Shown here in pieces: positions 6,254 through 6,364 of a stretch of DNA of 6,364 nucleotides (positions within the stretch are counted from its first letter, which is position 1; every line of letters begins with the position of its first letter). The position numbers and the translations under genes are program-made. Source of the DNA: Alistipes sp. GTDB taxonomy: Bacteria > Bacteroidota > Bacteroidia > Bacteroidales > Rikenellaceae. Location of the stretch: positions 1-6,364 of the forward strand of contig JAFOYS010000254.1 of the NCBI GenBank assembly GCA_017391435.1, given 5' to 3'. The notes under the pieces were generated by a model. It saw only the letters and a list, made by a program, of their open reading frames with translations. It made no database searches and had not been told where the DNA came from.

Positions 6254-6364
6254 CGAGTCGATTTAGCGAGCCGTAAATAAAGAATTTGAAAAAAATAGAA
6301 ATTTTCTTTAAAAAAGTTTGCAGATTAAAAAAAAATCTCTACCTTTGCACTCGCAATCTGAAAA
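6254..6364. other. AT-rich intergenic region after the permease gene
   Basis: This stretch contains no ORF. A weak AT-only stem (TAAAGAA at 6278-6284 with TTCTTTA at 6304-6310) is not followed by a U-run on the + strand, so no convincing terminator for the permease transcript is visible. Its right half carries a strong promoter, listed separately. Confidence 0.6.
6317..6347 (+). promoter_or_regulatory. Strong Bacteroidetes-type promoter for a gene beyond the right edge
   Basis: TTTG (6317-6320) and TACCTTTG (6340-6347) are separated by 19 nt and match both halves of the Bacteroidetes primary sigma consensus exactly; both are followed by CA, a frequent extension. The A/T-only run in the spacer and the A-rich upstream DNA (possible UP-like element) add to its expected strength. 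Transcription should begin near 6354, so only about ten bases of the transcript are inside the window and the gene served cannot be named. Such near-perfect promoters often precede tRNA or translation genes in this phylum, but that is a guess here. Confidence 0.85.

Noticed and set aside
6278..6310. Stem-loop after the permease gene as a rho-independent terminator
   Set aside because: The stem is nearly all A-T, needs a bulge to extend past 7 bp, and is followed by A residues rather than a U-run on the + strand.
6348..6364. Start of a tRNA or rRNA gene at the right edge
   Set aside because: Only about ten transcribed bases are present after the promoter, too few to support any RNA gene.
1..6364. 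Mobile element, CRISPR array, phage or defence cluster
   Set aside because: No transposase, integrase, spaced direct repeats, terminal inverted repeats or target-site duplications were seen; all genes belong to common metabolic or transport families.

Overview
The window looks like ordinary chromosomal DNA from a member of the Bacteroidota, most likely order Bacteroidales. Three things point there. The promoters fit the Bacteroidetes primary sigma consensus (TTTG near -33, TAnnTTTG near -7) rather than -35/-10 boxes; the best case is at the right edge (TTTG, 19 nt, TACCTTTG). Most starts have no convincing Shine-Dalgarno sequence. The gene families and the signal peptide ending in Ala before Gln are also typical of the group. 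Genus cannot be read from the window.

Layout, left to right. (1) 2-154, + strand: the end of a rubredoxin gene whose first few codons lie outside the window. (2) 160-195: a perfect 16-bp hairpin that probably ends transcription from both sides. (3) 253-3733, - strand: a tight three-gene unit, read right to left as a CaCA-family Na+/Ca2+-type exchanger, an iron-sulfur L-cysteine desulfidase/L-serine dehydratase-like enzyme (CyuA/YhaM, UPF0597), and an exported histidine-type phosphatase; gaps are 4 and 6 nt. (4) 3734-3854: a 121-bp divergent promoter region with a good + strand promoter, a weaker - strand candidate and a short inverted repeat between them. (5) 3855-6253, + strand: a two-gene unit of glycerate 2-kinase and a GntP-family permease, 5 nt apart. 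(6) 6254-6364: an AT-rich intergenic stretch with a strong promoter for a gene beyond the right edge.

How the genes may work together. The kinase/permease pair is best read as glycerate uptake followed by phosphorylation to 2-phosphoglycerate, entering lower glycolysis. The - strand unit joins an exporter/antiporter, an enzyme yielding pyruvate and ammonia (plus sulfide if the substrate is cysteine), and a periplasmic phosphatase; their common purpose is not obvious. Both units could deliver three-carbon compounds to the PEP/pyruvate node, but that link is inference.

I found no mobile element, CRISPR array, rRNA, complete tRNA, toxin-antitoxin or defence system, and nothing that deserves to be called a new system. 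The observations worth checking are the predicted glycerate permease, the odd - strand gene combination, the phosphatase active-site variant and the divergent control region.
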